Positions 27,000 through 37,691 of a stretch of DNA of 64,000 nt are shown here, piece after piece. Position 1 is the stretch's first letter. Each line of letters begins with the position of its first letter. This DNA comes from Amaranthus tricolor (Eukaryota; Streptophyta; Magnoliopsida; Caryophyllales; Amaranthaceae). The stretch spans positions 14,319,513-14,383,512 of the forward strand of contig NC_080060.1 of the NCBI RefSeq assembly GCF_026212465.1. The letters are read 5' to 3'. Both the position numbers and the translations under genes were made by a program. The notes below the pieces were generated by a model. The model saw only the letters and a list, made by a program, of their open reading frames with translations. It did not search any database and was not told the DNA's origin.

Positions 27000-27720
27000 A
27001 TGGAAATGCAAGAACATAGCGATATGAGAAAATTTACAAGCCCCTCACACCGTTTGCTCTGGAAATTAAGGAAGAAATTTAGCTTCGCCTTAAGGTTCAG
27101 CACATTTCCTCATATCAGCAGCAACCAGAAATGGTAGTTGACTTCTGATCCTGATGCTATTCTTATAGCTGCCTCATTGAACTAATAGGCTGCTGATCCT
27201 AACTGAAGGTCCCGCTACCAACTCTCTTCAATTTGAAAGCTAACAGGTCTGCTGCTACAACATTCAGGTATGCGATGCTGCCGCACTGTTTTTAACCATT
27301 GGTGCTGTTGTCTGGTTATTGGAGTTGGTGTAAGCTATTGGTTTGTTCAATTGGTTTAGCTTTTGTTTGCAAATTGAAGAACACAATGGGGTTCAATGCT
27401 TCAGGCATCCAATGCTAGTAATGTTGTTTGTTTTTCTTGAAGTAGTATACCTATAGTGCTTCTTATTTTCGTTCATTGGGCTAGATTTTTGTCTACTAGT
27501 GGATGTATAGGCTTTTTGTTTGTATGGCTTCTTTCACAGTATGTGGCTTTTTTGGTAGCATGGTCCTTCTGTACTTCAATGCACATGAAAAGGGGGCGAG
27601 GAAACCCTTCATAGAAGATGGTTTGTCCATACTGATGCAATTTAGTTTGAGAAGGTTTCCTTTTCTTAGGTTGTATAGCCTTTTCTAATAATGAAAAATC
27701 TTTTGCCAAAAAAAAAATGA
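27000..27720 (+). other. Unclassified sequence ending in a poly(A)-like tract, possible retroposed 3' end
   Basis: Moderately GC sequence with no credible open frame. It ends in 'taataatgaaaaatcttttgcc' followed by about ten A at 27710-27719, the look of a LINE or retroposed transcript 3' end. No target duplication or reverse transcriptase was found, so this is a weak suggestion only. Confidence 0.3.
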
Positions 27721-27777
27721 TGTATTCAATAAAATAATTTTTTAGAAAAACAATATTAAATTTTTACGTAAAAAAGT

Positions 27778-28020
27778 CATGTTGTTTCAAGTTTGTTTCT
27801 AGATAGTTTCTTTGTAACAAACTTATTGTTTTAGTTAGTTATATAACTAACTAACTCTTAGGTTTCTAGGATTATCTTTAGGGTCCTTGCCTATATATAG
27901 GCTGCTGTGTACTCTTTGTTTAAATTGAATGAATATCTGTAATCTTTGTCTCAAGTATTTACAAATTATCTAATGCTCATACACTTGTGCAGAAACTTCA
28001 AACTACAGTAATTTCTCACA
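27778..28020 (+). repeat. Possible LTR-derived fragment with a TATA-like promoter
   Basis: Contains CCTATATATAGG at about 27891-27902, preceded by AT-rich inverted motifs (TTAGTTAGTTATATAACTAACTAA) and followed by 'gaatgaatatctgtaatctttg', in the style of short Copia LTRs. No matching partner LTR or clear TG/CA ends with a duplication were seen. Confidence 0.3.
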
Positions 28021-28672
28021 GTCAAGAAGCATACGTCTGTGCTTGTAACATATTACATTGATAAGTATCATGATTACTTCAATTATTTTTCATTAATTGT
28101 ACTTCCATTATTTTGCTTACCTATAAATTTTTCTAGCCGAGCAATGCTCTTTTTTGCTTTGTTCTTTAGGTCCCACCAATCATCCCACACAATGATCACA
28201 TTTGCATAGTCTTGTAAGTGATATTCATAAGAATGTTGATGATTTTATTCAAGGATTCTACATTAGTCTCTAACTCTCCTAATAAATTTTGTTAGTTCAA
28301 TTAAATATAATATTACATTTAAAACTGAACATATTCCTCATGCTGAAATTTGTTCAAACAAAACGCCATAAAAAAGTTGTGATTTGTAGATACTACCAAC
28401 TGTCTCACACGATGGTCACTTGTACATATCGCTCTTATATGTGATGTCGATTAAAAAGATTTTAGGATGAATATCTTTTAATTTCTCGAGCTCAGATTAA
28501 GGAAAATTCCCTACGGGAAAATTAATAATGAATTGTGCTAAAAAACAAAAAACTAGTGTTGGAACTTTTTAGCTTCAATTTGAAAGCTATCAAAATTTTT
28601 GATACAAATATGAGATTGGAAGGGAAAAAAATCTGGTTTCTAGACAATCTCATTGAGTAATTGGATTCCCTA
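28021..28672. other. Intergenic DNA downstream of the PPR gene
   Basis: AT-rich, no coding frame and no repeat that I recognise. It probably holds the 3' UTR and polyadenylation region of the minus-strand PPR gene in its right-hand part. Confidence 0.5.
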
Positions 28673-30259
28673 TTACTCATTCAATATGAATTGATCAGCA
28701 TAAATTTGTTCATCCACCAACATCTCCAACTCATGTAATGTATCAAAGATTTGCTCCATGAGAGGATGAGATACATCTTCTGCACCAAATTTGTGGAGCG
28801 TAAAATCGATTTCGATTGCACTACATCCCACTAGCCTTTGAATCTTCTTGTCTCTCATCATTTTTCTTAATCTAGCAGCATCCTCAACCCGACCTGCATC
28901 TTCATACATCTTGATCAATATAAGATATCGCCCAGCATTTTCAGGGTCCAACTCGAACAGCTTTTTCGCAGCTATTTCTGCAATTTCAATATTATTATGT
29001 ATCCTACAAGCACCGAACAAGGCACCGTAAGCATCCTTCTCCGCCTGTACAGGCATAGTCCTAACAATTTCGAGTGCTTTGTCTATTAGTCCTGCACGAC
29101 TGTATAAATCAACTACACAAGCATAATGTAAGTGATTTCTTTTAACTCCGTATTTTTCCATCTTCTTGAACAGAGACAAACCTTCTGAAATCATCCCTGC
29201 GTGACTACACGCTGACAGTAAACACAAAAATATCATGTCATCTGGGCTTAATCCAGCATCAACAAGTTGGTAAAACAACTTGAGAGCCTCATCCGCATGG
29301 CCATGTGTTCCATACGCTTTAATCATCGTATTCCAAATCACAATGTTCTTATCAGGGACTCGATCGAATATCAATGTTGCAGTCTTTAATCGCCCAATAT
29401 TCGCATACAGTGATATAAGACCGCTACCTAAGACAGCGTCGAGTTTCATACAGGATTTTACGATGCAGGAATGAATGCACAGCCCTTCTTTAACAGCTGA
29501 CAGTTGAGCACAAGCCGGAAGAATACTCACCAATGTAGTTCTATCAGGTGAAACTGTTTCGACATTCAGAATTAGATGAAACAGTTTAAGAGCCTCACAA
29601 GGAAGATCATTAGCCACATAAACCGAGATCATTGAGTTCCAACTAACAATATCTTTTTGTGGCATTTCATCAAAAACCTTCCTAGATGAACTAACTTGTT
29701 GACATTTCCCATAGAAAGCTACAAGTGCATTACCCACAAATAGATCAGAAGCGTAGCCAGATTTTATTGTTTGCCCATGAATCGCCATACCCATATTAAT
29801 TTCTTTTGCTCCACCACACGCTTTTAACATGAACGGAAATGTATATTCATCCAATGGAAAACCAGAAACCCGCATTTGAATAAAGGATCTCAATGCACTG
29901 TTTAAAGGCCCATACATTGAATACCCCTGTAAAAGCAAATTCCATAAGAAATTATCTCTTTCAAGCAATATATCGAACACCTTCTGTGCATCTTCCATAC
30001 TTGAACTTGTAGATACATTAATGTATTTATCGATTAGTCTAGTAGCAACAAATATGTTTTGCTCGTAACCACCAATGATAATCTGGGCATGAATTTCTTT
30101 CAAAGTATTTCTAGTCCAACAGTTTTTCAGCAGATGAATGTAATCATGATGGTCTCTAATGTGCACATCACTCGCTAGCCAACTACTGAAAATCCTTGTA
30201 GGACTATAGTTTGCTTTAATATAAAAAACATAGTTTGTTCTACGAAATAATGCATTCAT
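28673..30259 (-). CDS. PLS-class pentatricopeptide repeat protein with E-type tail, 528 aa
   Basis: An intact single-exon frame, as is usual for plant PPR genes. PPR proteins bind organellar RNA and act in editing, splicing, cleavage or stability. The first ~30 residues are rich in Arg/Ser/aromatic residues and poor in acidic ones, which fits an organelle targeting peptide (inference). Repeats of P, L and S type follow from about residue 75 to 430, with recurrent signatures such as DKDIVSWNSMISVY-like, VIWNTMIKAYGTHGH, CLLSACSHAGMISEG and HYACVVDLYSRAG. The C-terminal part (about 390-528) has the GALFGACRIHNN, AGRYLILIKMYEDAGR and GCSAIEID features of the E region, but there is no DYW deaminase domain. 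It resembles CRR2-like members in layout, but the exact orthologue cannot be told. It is the only intact ordinary gene here. Confidence 0.92.
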   Translation of the reverse strand: MNALFRRTNYVFYIKANYSPTRIFSSWLASDVHIRDHHDYIHLLKNCWTRNTLKEIHAQIIIGGYEQNIFVATRLIDKYINVSTSSSMEDAQKVFDILLERDNFLWNLLLQGYSMYGPLNSALRSFIQMRVSGFPLDEYTFPFMLKACGGAKEINMGMAIHGQTIKSGYASDLFVGNALVAFYGKCQQVSSSRKVFDEMPQKDIVSWNSMISVYVANDLPCEALKLFHLILNVETVSPDRTTLVSILPACAQLSAVKEGLCIHSCIVKSCMKLDAVLGSGLISLYANIGRLKTATLIFDRVPDKNIVIWNTMIKAYGTHGHADEALKLFYQLVDAGLSPDDMIFLCLLSACSHAGMISEGLSLFKKMEKYGVKRNHLHYACVVDLYSRAGLIDKALEIVRTMPVQAEKDAYGALFGACRIHNNIEIAEIAAKKLFELDPENAGRYLILIKMYEDAGRVEDAARLRKMMRDKKIQRLVGCSAIEIDFTLHKFGAEDVSHPLMEQIFDTLHELEMLVDEQIYADQFILNE

Positions 30260-30920
30260 TTGGTTGTGTTTGGATCTGCTAAGATAACGTTTTAGATCAT
30301 GAAATAAGTGGGTTGTTTACTACAGGTCTCATTTGGGTTTTTATTTGGTATTCTTTCTATTTTTGAAGGAAGTTATCCTGCAGAATAATGCATCAGATTC
30401 CTAATTTATGAGTGCGAGTATGTGATTATGAGGATTAGATCGGAGTGCGCATACTTCGACTTTCGCGAAAAGAATTGAACTTACTTCACCTAACTTCCAA
30501 CTCGAGTTGAATTTTACATCCTTCGACTTTACTTTAACTAGAGTTCTACGTCTTTTGACAGAGTCAAATTAAGACTTTTTAATAAATTAAAATTTCTTTC
30601 CGTAAATCCCTAAAAATAATGTCATTTGAAAATCCTTATAATAGAACATTTAGAAATATATCTATACTAACTAGTGTAAGGTAACTTAGGTAGAAAGAAA
30701 TCGAGATTGCATTGAATTAAGTAAAGCTTTTTGATTGGATGCTCCAAAAGCATAAACTAAATGTAATTGAAAGTTGATTTATTTGCTACCTTAGTAGTAA
30801 GGACTCCTACTACTCTCCCAGAAAAAATATCCTTATAATAGAACATTTAAGGATATATCTATACTAACTTTTGTCTGTGAAATACAAGTTGACCTTGACA
30901 AGTTTTCAATGATCGAGTTT
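30260..30920. promoter_or_regulatory. Upstream region of the PPR gene with a ~40-bp direct repeat
   Basis: The promoter/5' UTR of the PPR gene should lie here, but no firm TATA element or start site can be set. CCTTATAATAGAACATTTA followed by 'atatctatactaact' occurs at about 30635 and again at about 30830, about 195 bp apart. Confidence 0.4.
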
Positions 30921-30929
30921 GATGTCATT

Positions 30930-31800
30930 CTCGATATCGACTGAATCTCAGAATGTTATGCCACATTTTATTACTGACACTAAAGGATTGTGTTGTTGGG
31001 ACCCATAAGAGGAGAATATCAAATTTTGGTGTGGTTGTGCAGAAAGAATTGAAATTATGTCAACTTTAAAAATGAGAAAAATGCAGCAGAAGAGCGCCAC
31101 TCCATATCAAGTGTTGAAAACTCAATTATAAGAGTTAATAGATAAGGATTTCATTAGACGCAATGTCTCTCCATAAGCTACTTCTCTCGTATGAAAAGTA
31201 AAGGGGAGTATATGTTTATGTATTGATTATCATGATTTGAATAAGGTAAAAAAAAAAAAATATGTGTGTCGGAGGTCTGGAAATTTTTGGGTCTTACTGG
31301 TTATTGCAAGAGATTTGTGAAACCTTGCCTTTGACCAAACAAAATAGGAAGGACATCAAGTTCAAGTATTTCGAGGAATGTGAAAAATCTTTAAAAGCAT
31401 TAAAAATAAAGCTTGAAAAATTATATAGTTTTCACGTTACCTCTTGAAGGTATATATAAGTTTAAAGTATATAATGCATCAAAGGATGGGTTAGGGGGTG
31501 TCTTAATACAACAGGGGAAAGTTATTGTTTGAAGTTATCATGCAAGGAATTATCCTACTCACAATCTCGAATTTGCTGTGGTTGTGTTTTTGCTAAAATA
31601 TGAAGTCATTATATGCATGGTCGTGTAAGTTCTTTAATGATCATAAGAGTTTGAAATATATCTATATGGGTTATTGTGGAAAGGTCGACCATGATTGCTC
31701 GGTTTATACATATAAAAAAGCATGAATTGAGGACTTGGGAGAAGCTTATTTCAATGAGATTATTTGTTTACACGATGTTTCTAAGGATATTGCTTGGATC
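30930..31800 (+). pseudogene. Ty3/gypsy pol relic (reverse transcriptase start joined to RNase H), heavily broken
   Basis: Translated pieces match the usual gypsy pol order: ATPYQ and LIDKDFIRRNVSP, then CIDYHDLNKV (about 31220-31246), the front of the reverse transcriptase. Directly after an A-run at 31247-31260 the sequence jumps to VWKFLGLTGYCKRFVKP (connection region), then FKVYNASKDGLGGVLIQQGKV and NYPTHNLEFAVVVF (RNase H, about 31450-31600) and HDHKSLKYI-like text near 31650. The central reverse transcriptase, including its YxDD motif, is deleted. There are several stops and frame changes and no LTRs are recognisable. Confidence 0.75.
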
Positions 31801-32389
31801 AAACTACTGATGGACACAATTCGGGTTGGCCGGTTCCGGCTCCACCTGGTTCTGGTTCCATTTGGATACTAATTTGAACGTTTTGGGTTCCTAGCGGTTC
31901 CAATACGGTTCCTTGATGGTTCATGAGGCGGTTCCGGTGGTTCCAACTCTCGGGTTGGGCTGGTTGGACCATCAGTTTCATTCTTATTTTTTCTTTAAAT
32001 ATAATATAAATATACTATAATAATGTAGACGTACCTTTGTTGATTACTTGATTACTAGCGAAATTCATTGATTGTCATTGTTATTAAAATATTTACTAAA
32101 AAGAAGGAAAAAAAACTAAATTAATAAAAAAAAATAAACATGGTTAATAAAAAAAGAGGGAGAAAATAGACTTGAACCTCATATCCCAAAGGAATACTAA
32201 GCTGCCAACATATCCCGAAGGAACAAAGCCCACATAGTTCTTTGTCATGCCTTTTATTTGTAGTTGTTGAAGGTTAATTGATCGATGTCTGATATTCATG
32301 ATTCGATTCTTCTTCATCATCATCATCTTGTTGGCCCGATGCTTCTGCTACCTCCCCTCCAGATGATGATGCAGATGTATCCATCATTA

Positions 32390-34775
32390 TCCATTGATCA
32401 TCATCATTCTTGAGATTTTGTGTTCGGACCTCTGCTTGATCCTAATCTTTCTTGAAAACACATATTTGAATAGTATGTGGAGTAAGACAAGATCTTTTTT
32501 CATCCAGAACTCTTTTACCAGAACTAAAAGCAAACTCTGACACAATAGTGAAAGTAAGAATTGCAAGATTATTCTTTGCAATTCTGATAATACGGGGAAT
32601 TTTATTAATTTTTCTTTCCATCATTCTAAAATATTAAAACTATCTTGTTCAATCTCAAAGTGATGTTTAAGATAATTATCTAGTTCTAAATATAAAGTGG
32701 AGGGTGAGGAAGAAGATGGCCCTACAAAACTATCATCTTGGCTTATTATGTTAGCTACTATTGGATTATAATAAGTGGGACGTACCGAGACACTAGAACA
32801 CCTAAATGTATCGTGACTTAAGTTATATATACTAGAATAGTAATCATAAGTTCTGCTAAAAGCTTTTTGCAGTTTCCAACATAGTTATGTACATCACTAT
32901 GTGGACGATTAAATGATCGGTAATAAAATTCTATTAATTTAGTAAGATTTTTCGTCTTAAAACACGAGTCTAAAATTATCGCGATTCCATAAATATGAGG
33001 AAAAACAATAAAATATGTCTTCCATTTATCCACTACATATGCAAGAATCCACTTTAAAAAATTATTAGTATCATCATGCGAATGGTTAAGTAGATGGTAA
33101 AAAATAGTAATGAAAGAATTGACTTAGTTCGTAAACATATGAAAAAATCTTAGTTGCGTGGTCATACGCTTCTAATATTTTCTGTACGCCTATAGCTAAT
33201 TCCTATGTTCCATCACTTATACGGCTATCCATGCACTCACTATACAGTTGTGTTATAACAGGACAATATAAAATAGTCACTTTAGTAGATCATGGGTCGA
33301 GCCCCAACGTATCGGGGTTTCTAATGACCAATATACTTTTTTATGTCCATAATGGTCTTAATTATTTTATACCTACTTGGCATGATAAGTTAATAATATG
33401 AGCACAACAACGTATGTGCATTAATCTACCACCAAGTATAAAATTGAAACTTGGTTCGTTATACAAAAGTTCAATGTATGTAATATTGGCAGTTGCGTTA
33501 TCCGAGAACAACAAAATATTTTATCTAACAAGTTTCATTCTTTACATATCTATATTAATCTATATTTTATGCTATTACCAGTATGTTTTTTGGGCATTAA
33601 CTTAAAACCAATTATTCTTTTTTAAACTAACTAGTAATGACCTATCTAATGTGCAATTACACACAAATAAGGTTTTGAATGTGGAGGAGCAGACTAAATA
33701 TCGGTTGTTATGCTAACCTTACCATTAAAAGATTATTTCTACTGATCCATAATGCTTTAGTTGATATAATTTTATTGTGCACCGTTTAAGAGTGCTCCTA
33801 GAGATCAAACTATATTGTGTTGCAAAGTTTTTCTAGTGTAATATTCACAAGCCTTACTTTCACCATGGTTAAATGGCTACTCATAGGAATTTATTCATCA
33901 ATGATTTCATTACGATTATATTTAGCTGGCATACCTCCGCCGGGGATTTCCATTGTCCACTATCGGCTTCCAGTTTTGGTTCCGCTGCCGCTTGTTGCAT
34001 TAGTTTCTTTTGTGACCATGCTTCTTTGCTAAATGTTTGTTCAAAGATCTCGTACCACCACCTAACACGTATTCACAAAGCTCAACAAATGAATTTTTAA
34101 TACATTCTTAATTTAGAAAATATAAATATCATTTATCAAAACTTATAAAGTATTTACCTTTGCTGAAATTGCATGAAACTAATGGTTTTACCCCTTGACT
34201 TTCACAATTTGACTAGTGCATAAGAAAACATCCGGATTGTTGGTTGGTTGCTTTGATAAATATGACTATACATGTAAAACAACTCTATCCTTATGAGGTG
34301 GCATTTTCTAAAAAGGTTATCTTACTGGTTTCTCTTCATCTAAATTTAAACATAAAGAGATACTCAAATACCACAATATATAAATAAATAATAATTTAAA
34401 ATTTAATTAATTTGAAGAATAAAATTATAAAACTAACCGACACTTTGAAAATTGACTTGTTTACCACGAGCTTGTTATTGTTATTGTTGTTGTTGTTGTT
34501 GTTGTTGTAATTCTTGTGATCTCGTTGATGATTTTCGAGATCTAATTATACCAATAGGGTTCGTTGGTTCCTCTTCTTCTTCTTCAATTTTTGTTTCATT
34601 TTCCATTTCTTCTGCATAATCGTCTAATTCTTGGTGGTATTCTTTCTTGATAAGTTGGATCACAATTACTAACTGAAGATGTTGTTGACAATGACGGAGT
34701 TGAAGTGACCTTTCTTTTGGAGCTAGAACCTCCCGATGATTTTGCCACTTTAGTAACTTTGTGAAACACTCCCAT
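32390..34775 (-). pseudogene. hAT transposase, multiple frameshifts and stops
   Basis: Read on the minus strand from a possible ATG at 34775: a Ser/Thr-rich start, an acidic segment (EEEEEEPTNP, about 34590) and a poly-Q tract (about 34480-34508). A BED-type zinc finger remnant follows (about 34010-34090: LCEYVLGGGTRSLNKHLAKKHGH). The DUF4413-like core is at 32818-33033 (YGIAIILDSCFKTKNL, IEFYYRSF). Last comes the C-terminal dimerisation motif (about 32440-32600: NNLAILTFTIVSEFAFSSGK, RVLDEKRSCLTPHTI). The order is that of RICESLEEPER-like hAT transposases. The reading frame is broken throughout. Confidence 0.8.
34473..34508. repeat. (GTT)n microsatellite
   Basis: GTT triplets with two ATT interruptions. 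On the minus strand it gives the poly-Gln tract of the hAT relic. Confidence 0.85.
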
Positions 34776-34779
34776 AATC

Positions 34780-36880
34780 AGGTCAAATTTTAAATAGGAT
34801 TTTTATGGGAAAACATAAACTAAAACCTAATCATGATAGCGTTACTGCCACATCTATTTCTGATAAGAAATAAATATAAGGCTAAACAACTATAAAATAA
34901 TTTTATATAATTAAACATTAAACAATTCTTACAACTGAAAGTGAAATTTTAATACATGACTACTAACAAAAACTAATTATCTAGGTGAACCGCACGCCAC
35001 GAACCCCACATGATCAATAACCTGTAAAAATAAAAATGCAAGAAAGACAAGGGAAAAACTCCCAGAATAAGAAAATTGAGTAATTTTTCCAACTTTATCC
35101 CATAAAACAGTTAAGTTTGAAAATAATTTAGGAAAATAAAATATAATCGAGTTGAAAATAATTTTAAAACATAATATATAACTGACTTAAAAAAAATCAA
35201 TTTGTGGAAACAATATAATATCACATCAACCAATTAATTAATTTGATAGTTAATGATGACAAACACATATATCTAATTATTAATTTGAGGGAACAAGAAT
35301 GCCAGTTGACCAAGCCTTTACCCCAATACCTACTCATCAAGAGGTCGCCACCCAAAATAATTCAAGGCCAGTAGAGTAGTCTTAGGTAACCTTAGAGTGC
35401 ATACACCTTCTACTTTGATCACAACAAATAGAAGGAAGACTAAACATCGTATCAAGTATGAGAAATAAAAATATATGTCGGCAGCTATACTAACCAAACA
35501 GGGCAACGTGTTCATCACCCTTATACTTGGATCTTAACAAATATAAGAGTTTTATTTCCCTCTTGTTTCAATCTACGTGATTTAATATATTTTAATAATT
35601 AGTGGTGATCACACAAACATATATTATATAATTTATTTATGATCATTCATTTTCTCAATTAAAAATATATCTCAAGAATATCGAATTGAAATTTCATTTG
35701 CCAAATCACGATTTTAACATCACTTGGTGGCAACAGGAATCAAAATTATAAATAATTCTCTTTCAAATTTAACCGCATTTAAAAATAATCATTATTGAAA
35801 TAATATTATAAATTTCACCAAAATAAAAAAATTATAGATTAAAATTTGACAAAATAGTATTAAATATCATTTGAGAATTTAACATACAAAGTATAATATC
35901 ATACGAAATCCCACATCACTTTTAAACACATTAATTATCACTTAGTACATAAACACTAACGGCTAACAGGATAATCTAATTGAAAGGGCATTGAGAATTA
36001 CCTTGTGAAATGAGTTTATAATATATTTACGCTCTTATCAACCTTCCCTTACGAATCTGACGTCTAAAGTATAATAGTTGTTTGTAATTTGTACATAGAA
36101 AAGGGCTAAAGATTGAAAAATACTATAAAGGAGAAAAAGAAATATATAATAATACATGTAAAGAAAGCCAAATGATTGATGAAAGAAAAAGAATACCAAG
36201 AAGAAGAAAGAAAATTGAAAGTAATGAATGAGTTAAAGAGTAAAATGGTTTAATTTATAGTTGTAAAATGTGATAGTTAATAGAATTACATGGGAAGAGG
36301 GTAAAGAAGTGGAGAAATCAGAAAGTTTTATTAGGAAGTGGGGGATGAAAGTTTTGAAATTTTCTTGAGAGTAAACATATATTGGGTTTCTAAGTTTAAT
36401 TTAATTTTTTTTTTTGTAAATTTTAGTTTTTACTAATTTATCTTATTTTATTTATTTATTTATTTTAAACTTAATTTTCTTTTTTTAATAAAAAATTGTG
36501 TTACTTAGTTTTTTTTAACAAATTTATTTTTTTTAATTTAATTTTCTAGACTGTACATTATTAGTTATTTATTTTTCAATTTTTAATTTTATTTAATTTT
36601 ATTATTTTTTTAAAAATATTTTGGACATTACACTTTTTTAGATGATTTTTTCAAAAAATGAAGACATGATAATATTCAAATAGTAATATGATTAAGAAAT
36701 AATTAAAAACTAATTATGTAATTAAGAAATTATTAAAGACTAATTATGTAATGAAGAGAATAATTGCGTAATTAAGTAATTAAGTAGAGAGAGATTCGGA
36801 GATGAGAAGAATTGTGAATGAAAATGATTGAAAGTGTCCGTATTTATAAAACAATTCTGAATGGCTAGTTAACGGCTAAT
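34780..36880. other. AT-rich non-coding interior/5' part of the hAT region
   Basis: Long A/T-rich stretches (notably 36400-36650). No coding frame, RNA gene or second element was recognised. Confidence 0.5.
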
Positions 36881-37400
36881 TTGTTGGACCCGTTCCAAAG
36901 AACCGTTGGGTTGGGTGAACCGGTTCAGTCTTGTTCATGGTTTCGGGGCGATTCCTTGGAACAGTGGTCCGAGTGAATCGGTCCGGGGTTCTTTGATCTG
37001 GTTCTGGCGGCTTTTTCCGACGGTTTCACGGTTTTGTGGTTCAGGCCAGTTTGGAACCTATCGTGGACGATTCCGATTCTGGGATGGTTTTCAAAAGAAA
37101 ACTACTCACTAATTAGATTCATGAAAACAATTAACTTTAATAACAAACATAAACAATAATAAAAAATATAATTAAGAGATTGAAGAGCAATGATACTTTG
37201 ATAATTGAAGTTTTAATGGAGAAAGAAGAATAAAAACCATAAATTGCAAATAAGAAATTTCAATAGAGAAAACAAAGTTTAACAATGATGAAAGATGGAA
37301 ATTACATAAAGATAAAAACACGAATTTAATTTAAAGATTAAAGCATAATTAACAAAAGGATAAAAAGGATTAGGGTTCTAAACTATGATAAACGATAACC

Positions 37401-37594
37401 TGTTAAGGAAATTTTGGAGATTTTAGGCAAATATCAATTTGTTTCCTTTTCCTAAGAGATTTACCATATATTTAGGCCTTAATTGTTATCATAATATCTT
37501 GATTGTAATCTAGAATATTTTCTTGTAACCTATATTAATCAAACTATGAAGCAATGGAAAGCAAAGACAATTAAACCGAAAATCAATTCTAATA
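37401..37594 (+). repeat. 5' LTR of the Copia element (194 bp)
   Basis: Starts TGTTAAGGAAATTTTGGAG and ends CAATTCTAATA. Identical by eye to 42265-42458. Confidence 0.95.
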
Positions 37595-37606
37595 TGGTAT
37601 CAGTCG
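37595..37606 (+). promoter_or_regulatory. Primer binding site, initiator tRNA-Met type
   Basis: TGGTATCAG directly abuts the 5' LTR. The usual AGC continuation is replaced by TCG, so only about nine bases match the common plant primer site. Confidence 0.75.
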
Positions 37607-37691
37607 CTCAGGATTTTACGATTCATATTAAAAAAAAAAAAAAAAAAGAGAAACAGAAGAAGAAGAAGAGAAACCCAGAACACGACCTACC

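Larger units (their letters stand above)
31810..37110 (-). mobile_element. Decayed hAT-type DNA transposon
   Basis: A minus-strand hAT transposase relic (32390-34775) lies between two outer regions (about 31820-31985 and 36890-37095). Both are unusually GC-rich for this neighbourhood and full of GGTTCC/GGAACC and CCGGTTC motifs, as expected for subterminal regions of one element. Exact terminal inverted repeats and an 8-bp target duplication were not found, so the outer limits are approximate. The interior from about 34780 to 36880 is AT-rich and non-coding. Confidence 0.6.

Noticed and set aside
27473..27709. Opposed 61-78-aa frames near 27.5 kb
   Set aside because: Both strands are open over the same stretch with no known domain. 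More likely part of a retroposed non-coding 3' end.
31799..37110. Exact terminal inverted repeats for the hAT element
   Set aside because: Both ends share GGTTCC-type motifs, but I could not align termini or find an 8-bp duplication, so limits are left approximate.
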